64,000 nt of DNA from Gellertiella hungarica (GCF_014197145.1 NZ_JACIEZ010000005.1:239124-303123), one strand, 5' to 3'; numbered from the stretch's first letter, positions 1-9,369 are shown. The notes: generated from the letters alone by a model not told the origin. Made by a program: numbers and translations.

Positions 1-59
1 CCCCTGCCGCGCCGTCGAGAGGCGGCGTGTCTGCGGAGGGGCGGCTGGCGGGGCGTTGA

Positions 60-345
60 GTTTGCCGTGCTGCACCCCCCTCTGTCCCGCACGGCGTCGC
101 GTTTGCCGATGTGCACCCCCCTCTGTCGGCTTCGCCGACATCTCCCCCTCAAGGGGGGAGATCGACATTGCGGTTTTTGATTTCCTCAAACAACAAGCGT
201 TTCATTTGCAGATACGTTGGCTGGGGACTTCCCCAAGAATCCCCATCCCGATCTCCCCCCTTGAGGGGGAGATGGCCGGCAGGCCAGAGGGGGGTGCGGT
301 GCGTCAAACTCCACGCCATGCAGGCCACAGGGCGGTGCACCTCGT
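60..345. repeat. Palindromic intergenic element, copy 1 (core inverted)
   Basis: Two nearly complementary arms (about 111-164 and 249-297) flank a core of about 85 bp. Each arm has an outer ACCCCCCTCTG block, a short hairpin, and an inner hairpin CTCCCCCTCAAGGGGGGAG. Extra partial outer blocks lie at 71-84 and 300-345. The core is in the opposite orientation to copies 2, 3 and 4. The outer hairpin is GTCGGC-ttc-GCCGAC on the left but GGCC-ggca-GGCC on the right, so each arm keeps its own local pairing. Confidence 0.9.
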
Positions 346-409
346 CAAACTCCACGCCCTGCAAACAGGCCGCACCCACCCCTCTCCACCTTTTCCGGAA
401 CCATCAACA

Positions 410-463
410 TTACGAAGAATTCATGCTGCGGACAGTTCTTCGTAAGGTGACGGCACCTATATC
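410..463 (+). promoter_or_regulatory. Inverted repeat and -10 box upstream of degP
   Basis: A perfect 10-bp inverted repeat, TTACGAAGAA (410-419) and TTCTTCGTAA (436-445), lies 5' of a TATATC -10 box at 458-463. The sequence at the matching -35 position (435-440, GTTCTT) is poor and overlaps the right arm of the repeat. This is the layout of an activator-dependent promoter. The predicted start near 470 leaves about 45 nt of leader before degP. The binding regulator is not known; the response regulator encoded downstream is an obvious candidate. Confidence 0.5.
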
Positions 464-516
464 TTCATCATCGAACACTGGCCCCGCCGGACGGGGTCGA
501 CAGCAAGAGAAGGCAG

Positions 517-2094
517 ATGAACATGATCACGCGCATCAAGGGTCTATTTTCCGTGAAATCCGCTCTTCAGGCGTCCGCCGCCGGCATCATTGCCGCGGGT
601 GTGATCGTCTCCGGGGTGCCGCAGGGTCTGATCGCCGCGCATGCGGATCCGGTGGCCGTGCAGGCGCCGCAGGTGCCGAGCTTTGCCGATGTGGTGGGCG
701 CCGTCAGCCCGGCGGTCGTGTCCGTCCGCGTGCAGACGAACATCGACGAGACCGCCGACAACGGCAACGGCTTCTCCTTCAATTTCGGCGGCGAAGGCTT
801 CGACCAGCTGCCCGACGATCATCCGCTGAAGCGCTTCTTCAAGGAGTTCGGCGGCCCGGGCTTCGACGGTGACGGCAATGGCCGGCGCAATCCCCACAAG
901 ATGCCGCATGGCAAGGGCCATCTGCGCCCGACCGCCCAGGGCTCCGGCTTCTTCATCTCCGCCGACGGCTATGTGGTGACCAACAACCACGTGGTGTCCG
1001 ACGGCGAGGCCTATACGGTGGTGATGAACGACGGCACCGAGCTCGACGCCAAGCTGGTCGGCAAGGACAGCCGCACCGATCTCGCCGTGCTGAAGGTGGA
1101 TGACAAGGCGAAGCGCACCTTCACCTATGTCAAGTTCGCCGATGACAGCAAGGTCCGCGTCGGCGACTGGGTGGTCGCGGTCGGCAATCCCTTCGGCCTC
1201 GGCGGCACGGTGACCGCGGGCATCATCTCGGCCCGTGGCCGCGACATCGGCTCCGGTCCCTATGACGATTACCTGCAGGTGGATGCGGCCGTGAACAAGG
1301 GCAATTCCGGCGGCCCGACCTTCAACCTCTCCGGCGAGGTGGTGGGCATCAACACCGCCATCTTCTCGCCCTCGGGCGGCAATGTGGGCATCGCCTTTGC
1401 CATCCCCTCCACGGTGGCGCAGGGCGTGGTCAACGACCTGATCAAGAACGGCTCGGTCTCGCGCGGCTGGCTCGGCGTGCAGATCCAGCCCGTCACCCGC
1501 GACATCGCCGACTCGCTCGGCCTGTCCGAGGCCTCGGGCGCGCTGGTGGTCGCCCCGCAGGAAGGCTCGCCCGGCCAGAAGGCCGGCATGAAGAAGGGTG
1601 ACGTGGTCACCGCCGTCAACGGCGAGCCGATCAAGGACGCCCGCGATCTCGCCAAGCGCATCGCCGGCTTCCGTCCGGGCTCCAAGGCCGAAGTGACCAT
1701 CTGGCGCGACGGCAAGAGCGAGGTGCTGTCGCTGACGCTCGGCGCGCTTCCCGCCGACCAGACCCAGGCGCAGGCGGACGAGCAGCAGGGCGACGAGCAG
1801 ACCCAGCCCTCGACCGACAAGGCGCTCGCCGGCCTCGGCCTCTCGGTCGCACCGGCCGAGGACGGCACCGGCGTCACCGTCACCGACGTCGACCCCGTCT
1901 CCGATGCCGCCGACAAGGGCATGAAGCAGGGCGAAACCATCACCTCCGTCAACAACCAGGAGGTCAAGACGCCCGAGGACATCGAAAAGGTCATCGACAA
2001 GGCCCGCAACCAGGGCCGCCCGAAGGCCCTCTTCCAGGTCGAAAGCCAGGAAGGCACCCGCTTCATCGCGCTCGACATCTCCAACAAGGGATAA
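517..2094 (+). CDS. degP: DegP/HtrA-family periplasmic serine protease (Do)
   Basis: Periplasmic serine protease and chaperone that removes misfolded envelope proteins. The 525-residue protein begins with a basic stretch and a hydrophobic signal or anchor (about residues 15-45). It then has a trypsin-like domain with the triad visible as His in TNNHVV, Asp in RTDLAVLKV and Ser in NKGNSGGP, followed by two PDZ domains (about 290-390 and 430-520). An acidic Gln-rich linker separates the PDZ domains. The start follows AGAAGG. It is followed by a response regulator and a histidine kinase on the same strand, an arrangement common in rhizobia for degP beside the cytochrome c maturation genes. Confidence 0.95.
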   Translation: MNMITRIKGLFSVKSALQASAAGIIAAGVIVSGVPQGLIAAHADPVAVQAPQVPSFADVVGAVSPAVVSVRVQTNIDETADNGNGFSFNFGGEGFDQLPDDHPLKRFFKEFGGPGFDGDGNGRRNPHKMPHGKGHLRPTAQGSGFFISADGYVVTNNHVVSDGEAYTVVMNDGTELDAKLVGKDSRTDLAVLKVDDKAKRTFTYVKFADDSKVRVGDWVVAVGNPFGLGGTVTAGIISARGRDIGSGPYDDYLQVDAAVNKGNSGGPTFNLSGEVVGINTAIFSPSGGNVGIAFAIPSTVAQGVVNDLIKNGSVSRGWLGVQIQPVTRDIADSLGLSEASGALVVAPQEGSPGQKAGMKKGDVVTAVNGEPIKDARDLAKRIAGFRPGSKAEVTIWRDGKSEVLSLTLGALPADQTQAQADEQQGDEQTQPSTDKALAGLGLSVAPAEDGTGVTVTDVDPVSDAADKGMKQGETITSVNNQEVKTPEDIEKVIDKARNQGRPKALFQVESQEGTRFIALDISNKG

Positions 2095-2101
2095 GGCACT
2101 C

Positions 2102-2125
2102 CGGGGGGCTCCCGCCCCCCGTTAC
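2102..2125 (+). terminator. Possible terminator after degP
   Basis: A GGGGGGC/GCCCCCC hairpin with a 4-base loop starts 8 nt after the degP stop. It is followed only by GTTACC, so the T-tract is weak and the call is tentative. Confidence 0.4.
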
Positions 2126-2148
2126 CCCGGGCGGCGGGGTGTTTGCGG

Positions 2149-2510
2149 CGCCGCACCCCCCTCTGCCTCGCACTATGTCGAGTTTGAGGTACCGCACCCC
2201 CCTCTGCCCTGCCGGGCATCTCCCCCTCAAGGGGGGAGATCGGGATGGGGTTTAAGTGGGCAGTCCCTCGCAAACGTCTCTGCAAATGAAACGCCTGTTG
2301 TGAGGGGAAACCACAAAACCCACGGTCGATCTCCCCCCTTGAGGGGGAGATGCCCCGGCAGGGGCAGAGGGGGGTGCAGAACGGCAGACTCGACGCCGCG
2401 CGAGGCACCCTCGATCTCCCCCCTTGAGGGGGAGATGTCCCGGCAGGGACAGAGGGGGGTACCGCACGGCAGACTCGACGCCGCGCGAGGCAACACCCCG
2501 AACACCCCAC
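2149..2510. repeat. Palindromic intergenic element, copy 2
   Basis: Left arms at 2149-2180 (outer block only) and 2193-2243 (complete) are followed by a forward core and then two successive right arms (2329-2379 and 2412-2462). The outer hairpins are GCCC-tgcc-GGGC on the left, GCCCC/GGGGC on the first right arm and GTCCC/GGGAC on the second. The element fills the gap between degP and the response regulator, up to about 30 bp from the latter's ribosome binding site. Confidence 0.9.
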
Positions 2511-2541
2511 CCCGCCCCACCCGAACCCGAGGAGTTCCACC

Positions 2542-3276
2542 ATGGACAGCGAAGCGCAGGATTGCCGAAAGGCCGGCGGGGACGCTAAGATTGCGGCCAT
2601 GAAGATCCTTGTCATCGAAGACGACCTTGAGGCTGCGGCCTATCTGGCGAAGGCTTTCCGCGAGGCGGGCATTGTGGCCGATCATGCGAGCGACGGCGAG
2701 GCCGGCCTCTTCATGGGGCTGGAGAACAGCTATGACGTGATGGTGATCGACCGGATGCTGCCGCGCCGGGACGGGCTGTCGGTGATTGCGGAGCTGCGCC
2801 GCAAGGGCGTGCACACCCCTGTGCTGATCCTGTCCGCGCTCGGCCAGGTGGACGACCGGGTGACGGGGCTGCGCGCCGGCGGCGACGATTACCTGCCGAA
2901 ACCCTATGCCTTCAGCGAGCTTCTGGCGCGCGTCGAGGTGCTGGGCCGGCGCAAGGGCACGCCGGAGCAGGACATGGTCTACCGCGTTGCCGATCTCGAG
3001 CTCGACCGGCTCTCCCACACCGCGCGCCGCGCCGGCAGGGACCTGATGCTCCAGCCGCGCGAATTCCGCCTGCTCGAATATCTGATGAAGAATGCCGGCC
3101 AGGTGGTGACCCGCACCATGCTGCTGGAGCATGTGTGGGACTATCATTTCGATCCCCAGACCAATGTCATCGACGTGCATATCTCGCGCCTGCGCGGCAA
3201 GATCGAGAAGCCGGGCAGCCCGCCGCTGCTCAAGACGATCCGCGGCGCGGGCTACATGATCAAGGACGGGGACTGA
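2542..3276 (+). CDS. OmpR/PhoB-family response regulator
   Basis: Two-component transcription factor. From residue 20 it reads as a receiver domain (MKILVIEDD acidic pocket, phospho-acceptor Asp in VMVIDRMLP, Lys in LPKPYAF), followed by a winged-helix DNA-binding domain ending in LLKTIRGAGYMIKDGD. Homologues normally start at the internal Met at 2599, but that codon has no clear ribosome binding site. The ATG at 2542 has a strong GAGGAG 7 nt upstream and adds 19 residues, so I chose it. The partner kinase follows 12 bp downstream. Confidence 0.9.
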   Translation: MDSEAQDCRKAGGDAKIAAMKILVIEDDLEAAAYLAKAFREAGIVADHASDGEAGLFMGLENSYDVMVIDRMLPRRDGLSVIAELRRKGVHTPVLILSALGQVDDRVTGLRAGGDDYLPKPYAFSELLARVEVLGRRKGTPEQDMVYRVADLELDRLSHTARRAGRDLMLQPREFRLLEYLMKNAGQVVTRTMLLEHVWDYHFDPQTNVIDVHISRLRGKIEKPGSPPLLKTIRGAGYMIKDGD

Positions 3277-3288
3277 GGACAAGCCGCC

Positions 3289-4686
3289 ATGTCGCGTTTC
3301 CGCCTGCTCTTCCTGTCCACGGCGGTGCGCCTGTCCGCCCTGTTCATCCTGCTGTTCGCGCTCGCCGCCGGCGCGCTGGTGCTCTATGTCACCGCGATGT
3401 CGGAACGGCTGCTGATCACCGAGATCAGGGAATCGCTGAACCAGGAAGTCTCCGCCATCGAACGCGCCTATGAGCGCGGCGGGATCGGCCAGCTGGCCCG
3501 GGTGATGGATATCCGCGCCCGCCAGCCGGGGGCGAACCTCTACATCATCGCCGGCCCGGCGGGCGAGGTTCTCGCCGGCAACGTCGCCTCCGTGCCGCCC
3601 GGCATCTTCGACCGGGAAGGCTGGACGGCGGAACCCTTCGCCTATCGCCGCTATCAGGAAGAGGCGCGCCAGCATCCGCCGCGGGTGGCGATCGCCCGCA
3701 TCGTCTTCCTCGACAACGGCATGCGCATCCTCGTCGGCCGCGATCTTGCCGAACCGGGGGCGCTCAGGCTTCTGGTGCGCCGCGCGATCTTCGTGACCGT
3801 GGGCGTGATGGGGGTCGGCGCGCTGATCCTGTGGTTCTTCATCGGCCGCAACGCGCTGAGGCGGATCGACCGCATCTCCGACGCCTCCAAGAAGATCATG
3901 GCCGGCGATCTCGCCCAGCGGCTGCCGGTCTCCGGCTCCGGCGACGAATTCGACCGCCTCTCCCTCTCGCTCAACGAGATGCTGGAGCGGATCGGCAGGC
4001 TGAACGAGGGGCTGCGGCAGGTTTCAGACAACATCGCCCACGATCTGAAGACCCCGCTGACCCGGCTGAAGAACCGCGCCAACGAGGCGCTCGCCGCCGG
4101 CGACGAGGAGGCGCGCCGGCAAAGCCTCGAGGGCATCCAGGCGGAGGCGGACCAGATCATCCGCACCTTCGATTCGCTGCTGATGATCTCGCGCGTGGAG
4201 GCGGGCTCGCAGGCTGCCTCGCTGACCGATCTCGATCTCTCCGCCATCGCCGCCGATTGCGTGGAACTCTACGAGCCGGTGGCCGAGGAGGCGGGCTTCC
4301 GGCTGGAGGCGCAGATCGCCCCCGGCATCGGCATCAAGGGCAACCGCGAGCTAATCGGCCAGACACTCGCCAACCTCATCGACAATGCCATCAAGTATGG
4401 CGACGGCGAAGGCATCGAGCGGCTGATCCGGGTCAGCCTCGCTCATGACGGCGGGGGCGTCGCGCTCTCGGTCTCCGACCGCGGCCGCGGCATTCCCGCA
4501 GACCGGCGCGCCGACGTGATGAAACGCTTCGTGCGCCTCGACGAAAGCCGCTCGAAACCCGGCACCGGGCTTGGCCTCGCCATGGCCGAGGCGGTGATGA
4601 TGCTGCATGGCGGCACGATCACCCTTGCCGACACCGACCCCACCTCCCCCGACCATCCCGGCCTGACGGTGACGCTCAGGTTCTGA
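3289..4686 (+). CDS. Sensor histidine kinase, membrane-bound
   Basis: Partner kinase of the preceding response regulator, 465 residues. An N-terminal transmembrane helix (about 12-35), a periplasmic sensor region and a second transmembrane helix (about 165-190) lead to a HAMP domain. The HisKA box reads NIAHDLKTPLTRL and the ATPase domain shows the N box (NLIDNAIKYG), DRGRGIP and GTGLGLAMAE. The 12-bp spacing suggests translation from one message with the regulator. The signal sensed cannot be read from the sequence; the position after degP suggests envelope stress, which is inference. Confidence 0.92.
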   Translation: MSRFRLLFLSTAVRLSALFILLFALAAGALVLYVTAMSERLLITEIRESLNQEVSAIERAYERGGIGQLARVMDIRARQPGANLYIIAGPAGEVLAGNVASVPPGIFDREGWTAEPFAYRRYQEEARQHPPRVAIARIVFLDNGMRILVGRDLAEPGALRLLVRRAIFVTVGVMGVGALILWFFIGRNALRRIDRISDASKKIMAGDLAQRLPVSGSGDEFDRLSLSLNEMLERIGRLNEGLRQVSDNIAHDLKTPLTRLKNRANEALAAGDEEARRQSLEGIQAEADQIIRTFDSLLMISRVEAGSQAASLTDLDLSAIAADCVELYEPVAEEAGFRLEAQIAPGIGIKGNRELIGQTLANLIDNAIKYGDGEGIERLIRVSLAHDGGGVALSVSDRGRGIPADRRADVMKRFVRLDESRSKPGTGLGLAMAEAVMMLHGGTITLADTDPTSPDHPGLTVTLRF

Positions 4687-4716
4687 GGGCGTTTTCGGCC
4701 CGGTAGAACAGGAATC

Positions 4717-4762
4717 GGAATGCCCATATTCATGGGCGATTGCCCAAAAAAATGGGCATTCC
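4717..4762 (+). promoter_or_regulatory. Tandem palindromic operator of the prlF-yhaV module
   Basis: Two 16-bp palindromes, GCCCATATTCATGGGC (4722-4737) and GCCCAAAAAAATGGGC (4742-4757), have centres exactly 20 bp apart, about two helical turns. They sit inside a larger inverted repeat with arms GGAATGCCCAT (4717-4727) and ATGGGCATTCC (4752-4762). This is typical geometry for cooperative binding of two repressor dimers. Antitoxin autoregulation is the likely use. Confidence 0.65.
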
Positions 4763-4782
4763 GTCTCCCGGAACGGCTGCCC

Positions 4783-4811
4783 TTGTGGTTACAATGCAAA
4801 TGCATTACCTT
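4783..4811 (+). promoter_or_regulatory. Candidate promoter of prlF-yhaV
   Basis: TTGTGG (4783-4788), a 17-bp spacer and TACCTT (4806-4811) form a weak sigma-70 promoter 25 bp before the antitoxin start. The spacer contains a second palindrome, AATGCAAATGCATT (4793-4806), which could be a further operator. Confidence 0.4.
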
Positions 4812-4835
4812 CGCGGAAGACGGGAGATCGAGGCC

Positions 4836-5156
4836 ATGACACCAACGACCACCTTTGCCATCGACGCGACAATTACCGAACGCGGCCAGACCACCGTGCC
4901 TGCGCCGATCCGCCGTTTGCTGGGTGTCAGCAAGGGGGCGATCACCTTTCGCCTGCTGTCGGACGGTCGAATCGTGATCGAGCCAAAGCAGGAAGAGGTT
5001 CATGAAGACCCCGCCATCGGTGCCTTTCTGGCCTTTCTTGCGGCAGATCTTGCCCGCGGCAATCTGGTTGCGGCCGATCCCGGCCTGCTGGACGAGATCG
5101 ACCAGCTGACAGACGGGGTGCAGGTCGACCTCGACGCCGCCTTGCCGGACGCCTGA
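4836..5156 (+). CDS. prlF: PrlF-type antitoxin (AbrB/MazE fold)
   Basis: Antitoxin of a type II toxin-antitoxin pair, 106 residues. The N-terminal half has the swapped-hairpin AbrB signature (ATITERGQTTVPAPIRRLLG), which binds DNA; the acidic C-terminal half should bind the toxin. The start at 4836 is preceded by GGGAG at 9 nt. In-frame codons reaching back to 4740 would run through the operator, so they are not used. The toxin gene begins 3 bp after the stop. Tandem palindromes upstream fit autorepression. Confidence 0.85.
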   Translation: MTPTTTFAIDATITERGQTTVPAPIRRLLGVSKGAITFRLLSDGRIVIEPKQEEVHEDPAIGAFLAFLAADLARGNLVAADPGLLDEIDQLTDGVQVDLDAALPDA

Positions 5157-5159
5157 TCC

Positions 5160-5639
5160 GTGAAGATCAACGGCTGGACGGTTCTGCTTCATCCGCTCTT
5201 TGTCTCTGCCCTGCGGCAGATGATGGCCGATGTGGAGCGCGATCGCCGCGCCGACCCGGAAAATTACCGGCAGCGCCGCGCCGCCAAGCTTCTGGCGGCG
5301 ACACGCCGGATGGCCTTTGTGGAGATCCCGTCAAATCCCGCCGATCCGCGCTTTCGCCTGGGCGACACGCTTGGCCCCGCCTACCGGCACTGGTTTCGCG
5401 GGAAATATGTCCAGCAATACCGGCTCTTCTTCCGCTTCCATGAAAAAGAGAAGATCATCGTTCTCGCCTGGGTCAACGACGAGGATACGAAGCGCGCCTA
5501 TGAAAGCCGGACCGATGCCTACCGGGTGTTTTCCCGGATGCTGGAGCGCGGCCGCCCGCCGGATGACTGGGCAAGCCTGATGGCCGAGGCAAGCGCGCCG
5601 CTTGAGGGCGAGGACATGGGGCTCGCTACGGACAACTAG
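5160..5639 (+). CDS. yhaV: YhaV-type toxin
   Basis: Toxin partner of PrlF; YhaV toxins are RelE-superfamily ribonucleases. The protein has 159 residues and begins with GTG. The family pattern is recognisable: INGWTVLLHPLF at the start, then LGPAYRHWFRGKYVQQYRLFFRF and IIVLAWVNDEDTKRAYES. The basic and aromatic residues of the central strand (RHWFRGK, QYRLFFR) match the expected RNase core. The 3-bp gap to the antitoxin implies translational coupling. Length is normal, so the module looks intact. Confidence 0.87.
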   Translation: MKINGWTVLLHPLFVSALRQMMADVERDRRADPENYRQRRAAKLLAATRRMAFVEIPSNPADPRFRLGDTLGPAYRHWFRGKYVQQYRLFFRFHEKEKIIVLAWVNDEDTKRAYESRTDAYRVFSRMLERGRPPDDWASLMAEASAPLEGEDMGLATDN

Positions 5640-5731
5640 GCCCATCCCGCCCCGAAATCCTGCCTTTCCGCCTTGACCTCAATCAAATTGCGGCCAAACG
5701 CCTCAAATCCGCGTATACGGACTATTCCCGA

Positions 5732-5760
5732 TTGGATTGCGGCGCGCATTTTAGTATCTG
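5732..5760 (+). promoter_or_regulatory. Candidate promoter of ccmIEFH
   Basis: TTGGAT (5732-5737), a 17-bp spacer and TATCTG (5755-5760) place the transcription start at about 5767, only a base or so before the ATG at 5768. If used, the message would be nearly leaderless. Confidence 0.4.
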
Positions 5761-5767
5761 ACTGGCC

Positions 5768-6922
5768 ATGTTGTTCTGGATCGCCGTTGCCGTCATGACC
5801 GCCCTCGTGGCGATCGTTCTCCTCCTGCCGTTGTCGCGCGCCGGAAAGGGCGCAGCCGTCTCCGGCGCCGATGACCGGGCCAAGGAGCTGGCGGTCTATC
5901 GCGACCAGCTGAAGGAGATCGACCGCGACCTCGACAACGGCCTGATTTCGCCGGCGGAGGCGGATTATGCGCGCGCCGAGATCGGCCGCCGGCTGATTGC
6001 GGCGGGAGACCAGGCGGAGGCGGATCGGACCGAGACGCGGCCGCTGCGCCGGCGCGTGGCGGAAATGCTGGTCATCCTCTCGCTTCCGGCCCTCGGCGTG
6101 CCGCTCTATCTTCTCACGGGCGCGCCCGGCCTTCCCGACCAGCCGCTCGAGGCACGGCTTGAAAATCCCGGGCAGAACATCGAGCTCCTGCTCGCGAAGG
6201 TGGAGCGCCACCTGCTGCAGAACCCCGAAGACGGACAGGGCTGGGAGCTGATCGCGCCGATCTATTACCGCAACCAGGTCTTCGACCGGTCGGTGGAGGC
6301 CTATCGCAATGCGGTGCGGCTGCTGGGTCCGTCCGCGGAGCGCTCCGGCAGCTTTGCCGAGGCGCTGATCGCGCTTGACGGCGGCAAGGTGGGCGACGAG
6401 GCCGCCGCCCAGCTGGCCGAGGTGCTGAAGCTCGCCCCCGGCGATGCCCGCGCCCGCTTCTATCTGGCGCTGAAGCTCGAGCAGGAGGGCAAGCGGGCGG
6501 AAGCCTTTGCCGCCTTCCAGGCGATCCGCAAGGATGCCCCGGCGGATGCCCCCTATCTGGAGCTGGTCGACCGGCATGTGGCCGCCACCGATCCGTCGAA
6601 GCCCGCGCCCTCGCCGGAGGCGGCACCGCCGGGCAATCCCGAGGAGGCGGATATCGCCGCCGCCGCAGGCATGGAGGCAGGCGACCGGCAGCAGATGATC
6701 ATGGGCATGGTCGAGACGCTTTCGGCCCGCCTGAAGAACGAACCCGACAATTTCGAGGGCTGGATGCGGCTTGTCCGCTCCTATGCGGTGCTCGGCATGA
6801 AGGACAAGGCGGCAGATGCGCTCGCGAGCGCGCTGAAGACCTTCCCCGCCGACACCGACCAGGGACGCCAGCTGAAGGCGCTGGCCGACAGCATGGGCAT
6901 TCCGGCCGCAGGAGGCATGTAA
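5768..6922 (+). CDS. ccmI: Cytochrome c biogenesis protein CcmI
   Basis: Apocytochrome c chaperone that presents apoprotein to the CcmF/H haem lyase (CycH in rhizobia). The 384-residue protein has a first transmembrane helix (about 1-22), a conserved cytoplasmic leucine-zipper-like stretch (ELAVYRDQLKEIDRDLDNGL), a second transmembrane helix (about 98-118) and a periplasmic TPR region (about 190-380). No good ribosome binding site precedes the ATG, in line with a possible leaderless start. ccmE begins immediately after the stop. Confidence 0.93.
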   Translation: MLFWIAVAVMTALVAIVLLLPLSRAGKGAAVSGADDRAKELAVYRDQLKEIDRDLDNGLISPAEADYARAEIGRRLIAAGDQAEADRTETRPLRRRVAEMLVILSLPALGVPLYLLTGAPGLPDQPLEARLENPGQNIELLLAKVERHLLQNPEDGQGWELIAPIYYRNQVFDRSVEAYRNAVRLLGPSAERSGSFAEALIALDGGKVGDEAAAQLAEVLKLAPGDARARFYLALKLEQEGKRAEAFAAFQAIRKDAPADAPYLELVDRHVAATDPSKPAPSPEAAPPGNPEEADIAAAAGMEAGDRQQMIMGMVETLSARLKNEPDNFEGWMRLVRSYAVLGMKDKAADALASALKTFPADTDQGRQLKALADSMGIPAAGGM

Positions 6923-7378
6923 ATGACGCGCAAACAGAAGCGGCTGGCGGTGATCGGCGGCGGGGTGGCCTTCATCATGGCCGCCGTCTTTCTCGTGATG
7001 TTCGCCTTCGGCCAGTCGGTGTCCTTCTTCTACGTGCCGGGCGATCTCGCCAAGGCCAATGTGCAGCCCGGCACGCGCATCCGGCTCGGCGGGCTCGTGG
7101 CCACGGGGTCCGTCGTGCGGGGCCAGGGCTCCACGGTCACCTTCTCCGTCACCGATACGACCGGCACCCTCGTGCCCGTCACCTATACGGGCATCCTGCC
7201 GGACCTCTTCCGCGAGGGCCAGGGCGTGGTGGCGGAGGGTGTCTTCGGAGCGGACGGCAAGCTCTTCACCGCCGATACGGTGCTGGCCAAGCACGACGAG
7301 AAATACATGCCCAAGGATGTCGCCGACCGGCTGAAGCAGCAGGGCGAGTGGCGCGGCGAGGAGGCCAGGACACCATGA
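6923..7378 (+). CDS. ccmE: Haem chaperone CcmE
   Basis: Periplasmic haem carrier that receives haem from CcmC and hands it to CcmF (CycJ in rhizobia). The 151 residues comprise an N-terminal transmembrane anchor (about 8-30) and an OB-fold domain. The haem-binding His is in [10 protein letters not shown], with the conserved Tyr four residues later. It starts directly after the ccmI stop and overlaps ccmF by four bases, so the operon is tightly coupled. Confidence 0.95.
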   Translation: MTRKQKRLAVIGGGVAFIMAAVFLVMFAFGQSVSFFYVPGDLAKANVQPGTRIRLGGLVATGSVVRGQGSTVTFSVTDTTGTLVPVTYTGILPDLFREGQGVVAEGVFGADGKLFTADTVLAKHDEKYMPKDVADRLKQQGEWRGEEARTP

Positions 7379-9369
7379 TCGTCGAACTCGGCCATTTCGC
7401 CCTCGTCATCTCGCTCGTCGTTTCGCTTCTCGTCTCGGTGGTGCCGGTCTACGGCGTCATGAAGCGCGATGCGGCGCTGATGGCGCTCGCCCCCATCGGC
7501 ACGCTCGTGGTCTTCGGGCTGGTGGCGATTGCCTTTGCGGTGCTCACCCATGCCCATTTCACCTCCGATTTCTCGGTGATGAACGTCTGGCAGAACTCCC
7601 ATTCGCTGGTGCCGGCGATCTACAAGATCTCCGGCGTCTGGGGCAATCACGAAGGCTCGATGATGCTCTGGCTGCTGATCCTGACGCTGTTTTCGGCGAT
7701 GGTGGCGGCCTTCTCGTCGAACCTGCCGGTGCGCCTGCGCACGCTCGTGCTGGCGGTGCAGGGCTGGATTGCGGCGGCCTTCTCGCTCTTCATCGTGCTG
7801 ACCTCCAATCCCTTCATCCGGCTGGACCCCGCCCCCGTCGAGGGGCAGGACCTCAATCCGGTGCTGCAGGATGTGGGCCTCGCCATCCATCCGCCGCTTC
7901 TCTATCTCGGCTATGTGGGCTTTTCGGTCTGCTTCTCCTTTGCCGTCGCCGCGCTGATCGAGGGCCGCATCGATGCGGCCTGGGCGCGCTGGGTTCGCCC
8001 CTGGGCGCTCGGCGCCTGGGCCTTCCTGACGCTCGGCATCGCCATGGGCTCCTACTGGGCCTATTACGAGCTCGGCTGGGGCGGCTGGTGGTTCTGGGAC
8101 CCGGTGGAAAACGCCTCCTTCATGCCCTGGCTTGCGGGCACGGCGCTGCTGCATTCCGCACTCGTCATGGAAAAGCGCGACGCGCTGAAGATCTGGACGA
8201 TCCTGCTCTCCATCCTCACCTTCTCGCTGTCGCTGCTCGGCACCTTCCTGGTGCGCTCGGGCGTTCTCACCTCGGTGCATGCCTTCGCCTCCGATCCCAC
8301 GCGCGGCATCTTCATCCTGGTCCTGCTGCTGCTGTTCATCGGCGGTGCGCTCAGCCTCTTTGCCTTCCGGGCCGGGACGCTGCGGGCGGGCGGGCTCTTT
8401 GCCCCCATCTCGCGGGAGGGGGCGCTGGTGCTCAACAACCTCATCCTCACCGTCGCCACCGCCTCGGTGCTGATCGGGACGCTCTATCCCATGCTGATGG
8501 AAACGCTGACGGGCGAGAAGATCTCGGTCGGCGCCCCCTTCTTCAACCTCAGCTTCGGGCTCCTGATGGTGCCGCTGCTGATCGTGCTGCCCTTCGGGCC
8601 GCTGCTGGCCTGGAAGCGCGCCGATCTGGCGGGCGCCTCGCAGCGCCTGTTCGTGGCGGTGCTGGCGGCGCTCGCGGTGGCGCTCGCGATGTACTACGCG
8701 GAAAACGGCGGTCCCGTCATGGCGATCCTCGGCCTTGCCGCCGGTTTCTGGATCGTCTTCGGCGCGCTTGCCGATCTCTGGGGCCGCGCCGGTTTCCGCC
8801 GCGTGGCGACGGACCAGGCCTTCCGGCGGCTTTTCGGCCTGCCGCGCTCGGCCTTCGGCACGGCGCTCGCCCATCTCGGCTTCGGCGTCACGGTCATCGG
8901 CATCGTCGCGGTCTCGGCCTTTGCCACGGAAACGGTCACCGAGACGAAGCCCGGCGGCGTGATCGATGCGGGCGGCTACCAGCTCCGCTTCGACGGCATG
9001 AAGGACGCCAAGGGCCCCAACTACACGGAAAGCCGCGCCCATTTCACCATCAGCCGGGGCGGCGCAACCGTCGGTGATGTCTGGTCCTCGAAGCGCATCT
9101 ACGTGGCGCGCCAGATGCCGACGACGGAAGCGGGCATCCTCACCTTCGGCCTGTCGCAGCTCTATGTCTCGCTCGGCGATCCCACCCCGGATGGCGGCAT
9201 CGTGGTGCGCATCTGGTGGAAGCCGACCATCCTGTGCATCTGGCTCGGCGCGGTCATCATGGCGGTGGGCGGCTTCGTCTCGCTTTCCGACCGGCGCCTG
9301 CGCGTCGGCGCGCCGCGGCGGGCGGCCAATCGCGGCGCCCTCGCGCCCGGGCTGGAGGCGGCCGAATGA
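7375..9369 (+). CDS. ccmF: Cytochrome c haem lyase subunit CcmF
   Basis: Core membrane subunit of the cytochrome c synthetase (CycK in rhizobia), 664 residues from the ATG at 7375. It is polytopic, with the tryptophan-rich WWD motif visible in the segment containing [16 protein letters not shown]. Flanking conserved histidines are present (for example HPPLLYLGY and LLHSALVM). It overlaps ccmE at the start and ccmH at the end by ATGA-type junctions. Length matches the family. Confidence 0.96.
   Translation: MIVELGHFALVISLVVSLLVSVVPVYGVMKRDAALMALAPIGTLVVFGLVAIAFAVLTHAHFTSDFSVMNVWQNSHSLVPAIYKISGVWGNHEGSMMLWLLILTLFSAMVAAFSSNLPVRLRTLVLAVQGWIAAAFSLFIVLTSNPFIRLDPAPVEGQDLNPVLQDVGLAIHPPLLYLGYVGFSVCFSFAVAALIEGRIDAAWARWVRPWALGAWAFLTLGIAMGSYWAYYELGWGGWWFWDPVENASFMPWLAGTALLHSALVMEKRDALKIWTILLSILTFSLSLLGTFLVRSGVLTSVHAFASDPTRGIFILVLLLLFIGGALSLFAFRAGTLRAGGLFAPISREGALVLNNLILTVATASVLIGTLYPMLMETLTGEKISVGAPFFNLSFGLLMVPLLIVLPFGPLLAWKRADLAGASQRLFVAVLAALAVALAMYYAENGGPVMAILGLAAGFWIVFGALADLWGRAGFRRVATDQAFRRLFGLPRSAFGTALAHLGFGVTVIGIVAVSAFATETVTETKPGGVIDAGGYQLRFDGMKDAKGPNYTESRAHFTISRGGATVGDVWSSKRIYVARQMPTTEAGILTFGLSQLYVSLGDPTPDGGIVVRIWWKPTILCIWLGAVIMAVGGFVSLSDRRLRVGAPRRAANRGALAPGLEAAE

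Noticed and set aside
4740..4835. Extended N-terminus for PrlF
   Set aside because: It would translate through the operator and promoter and has no ribosome binding site.
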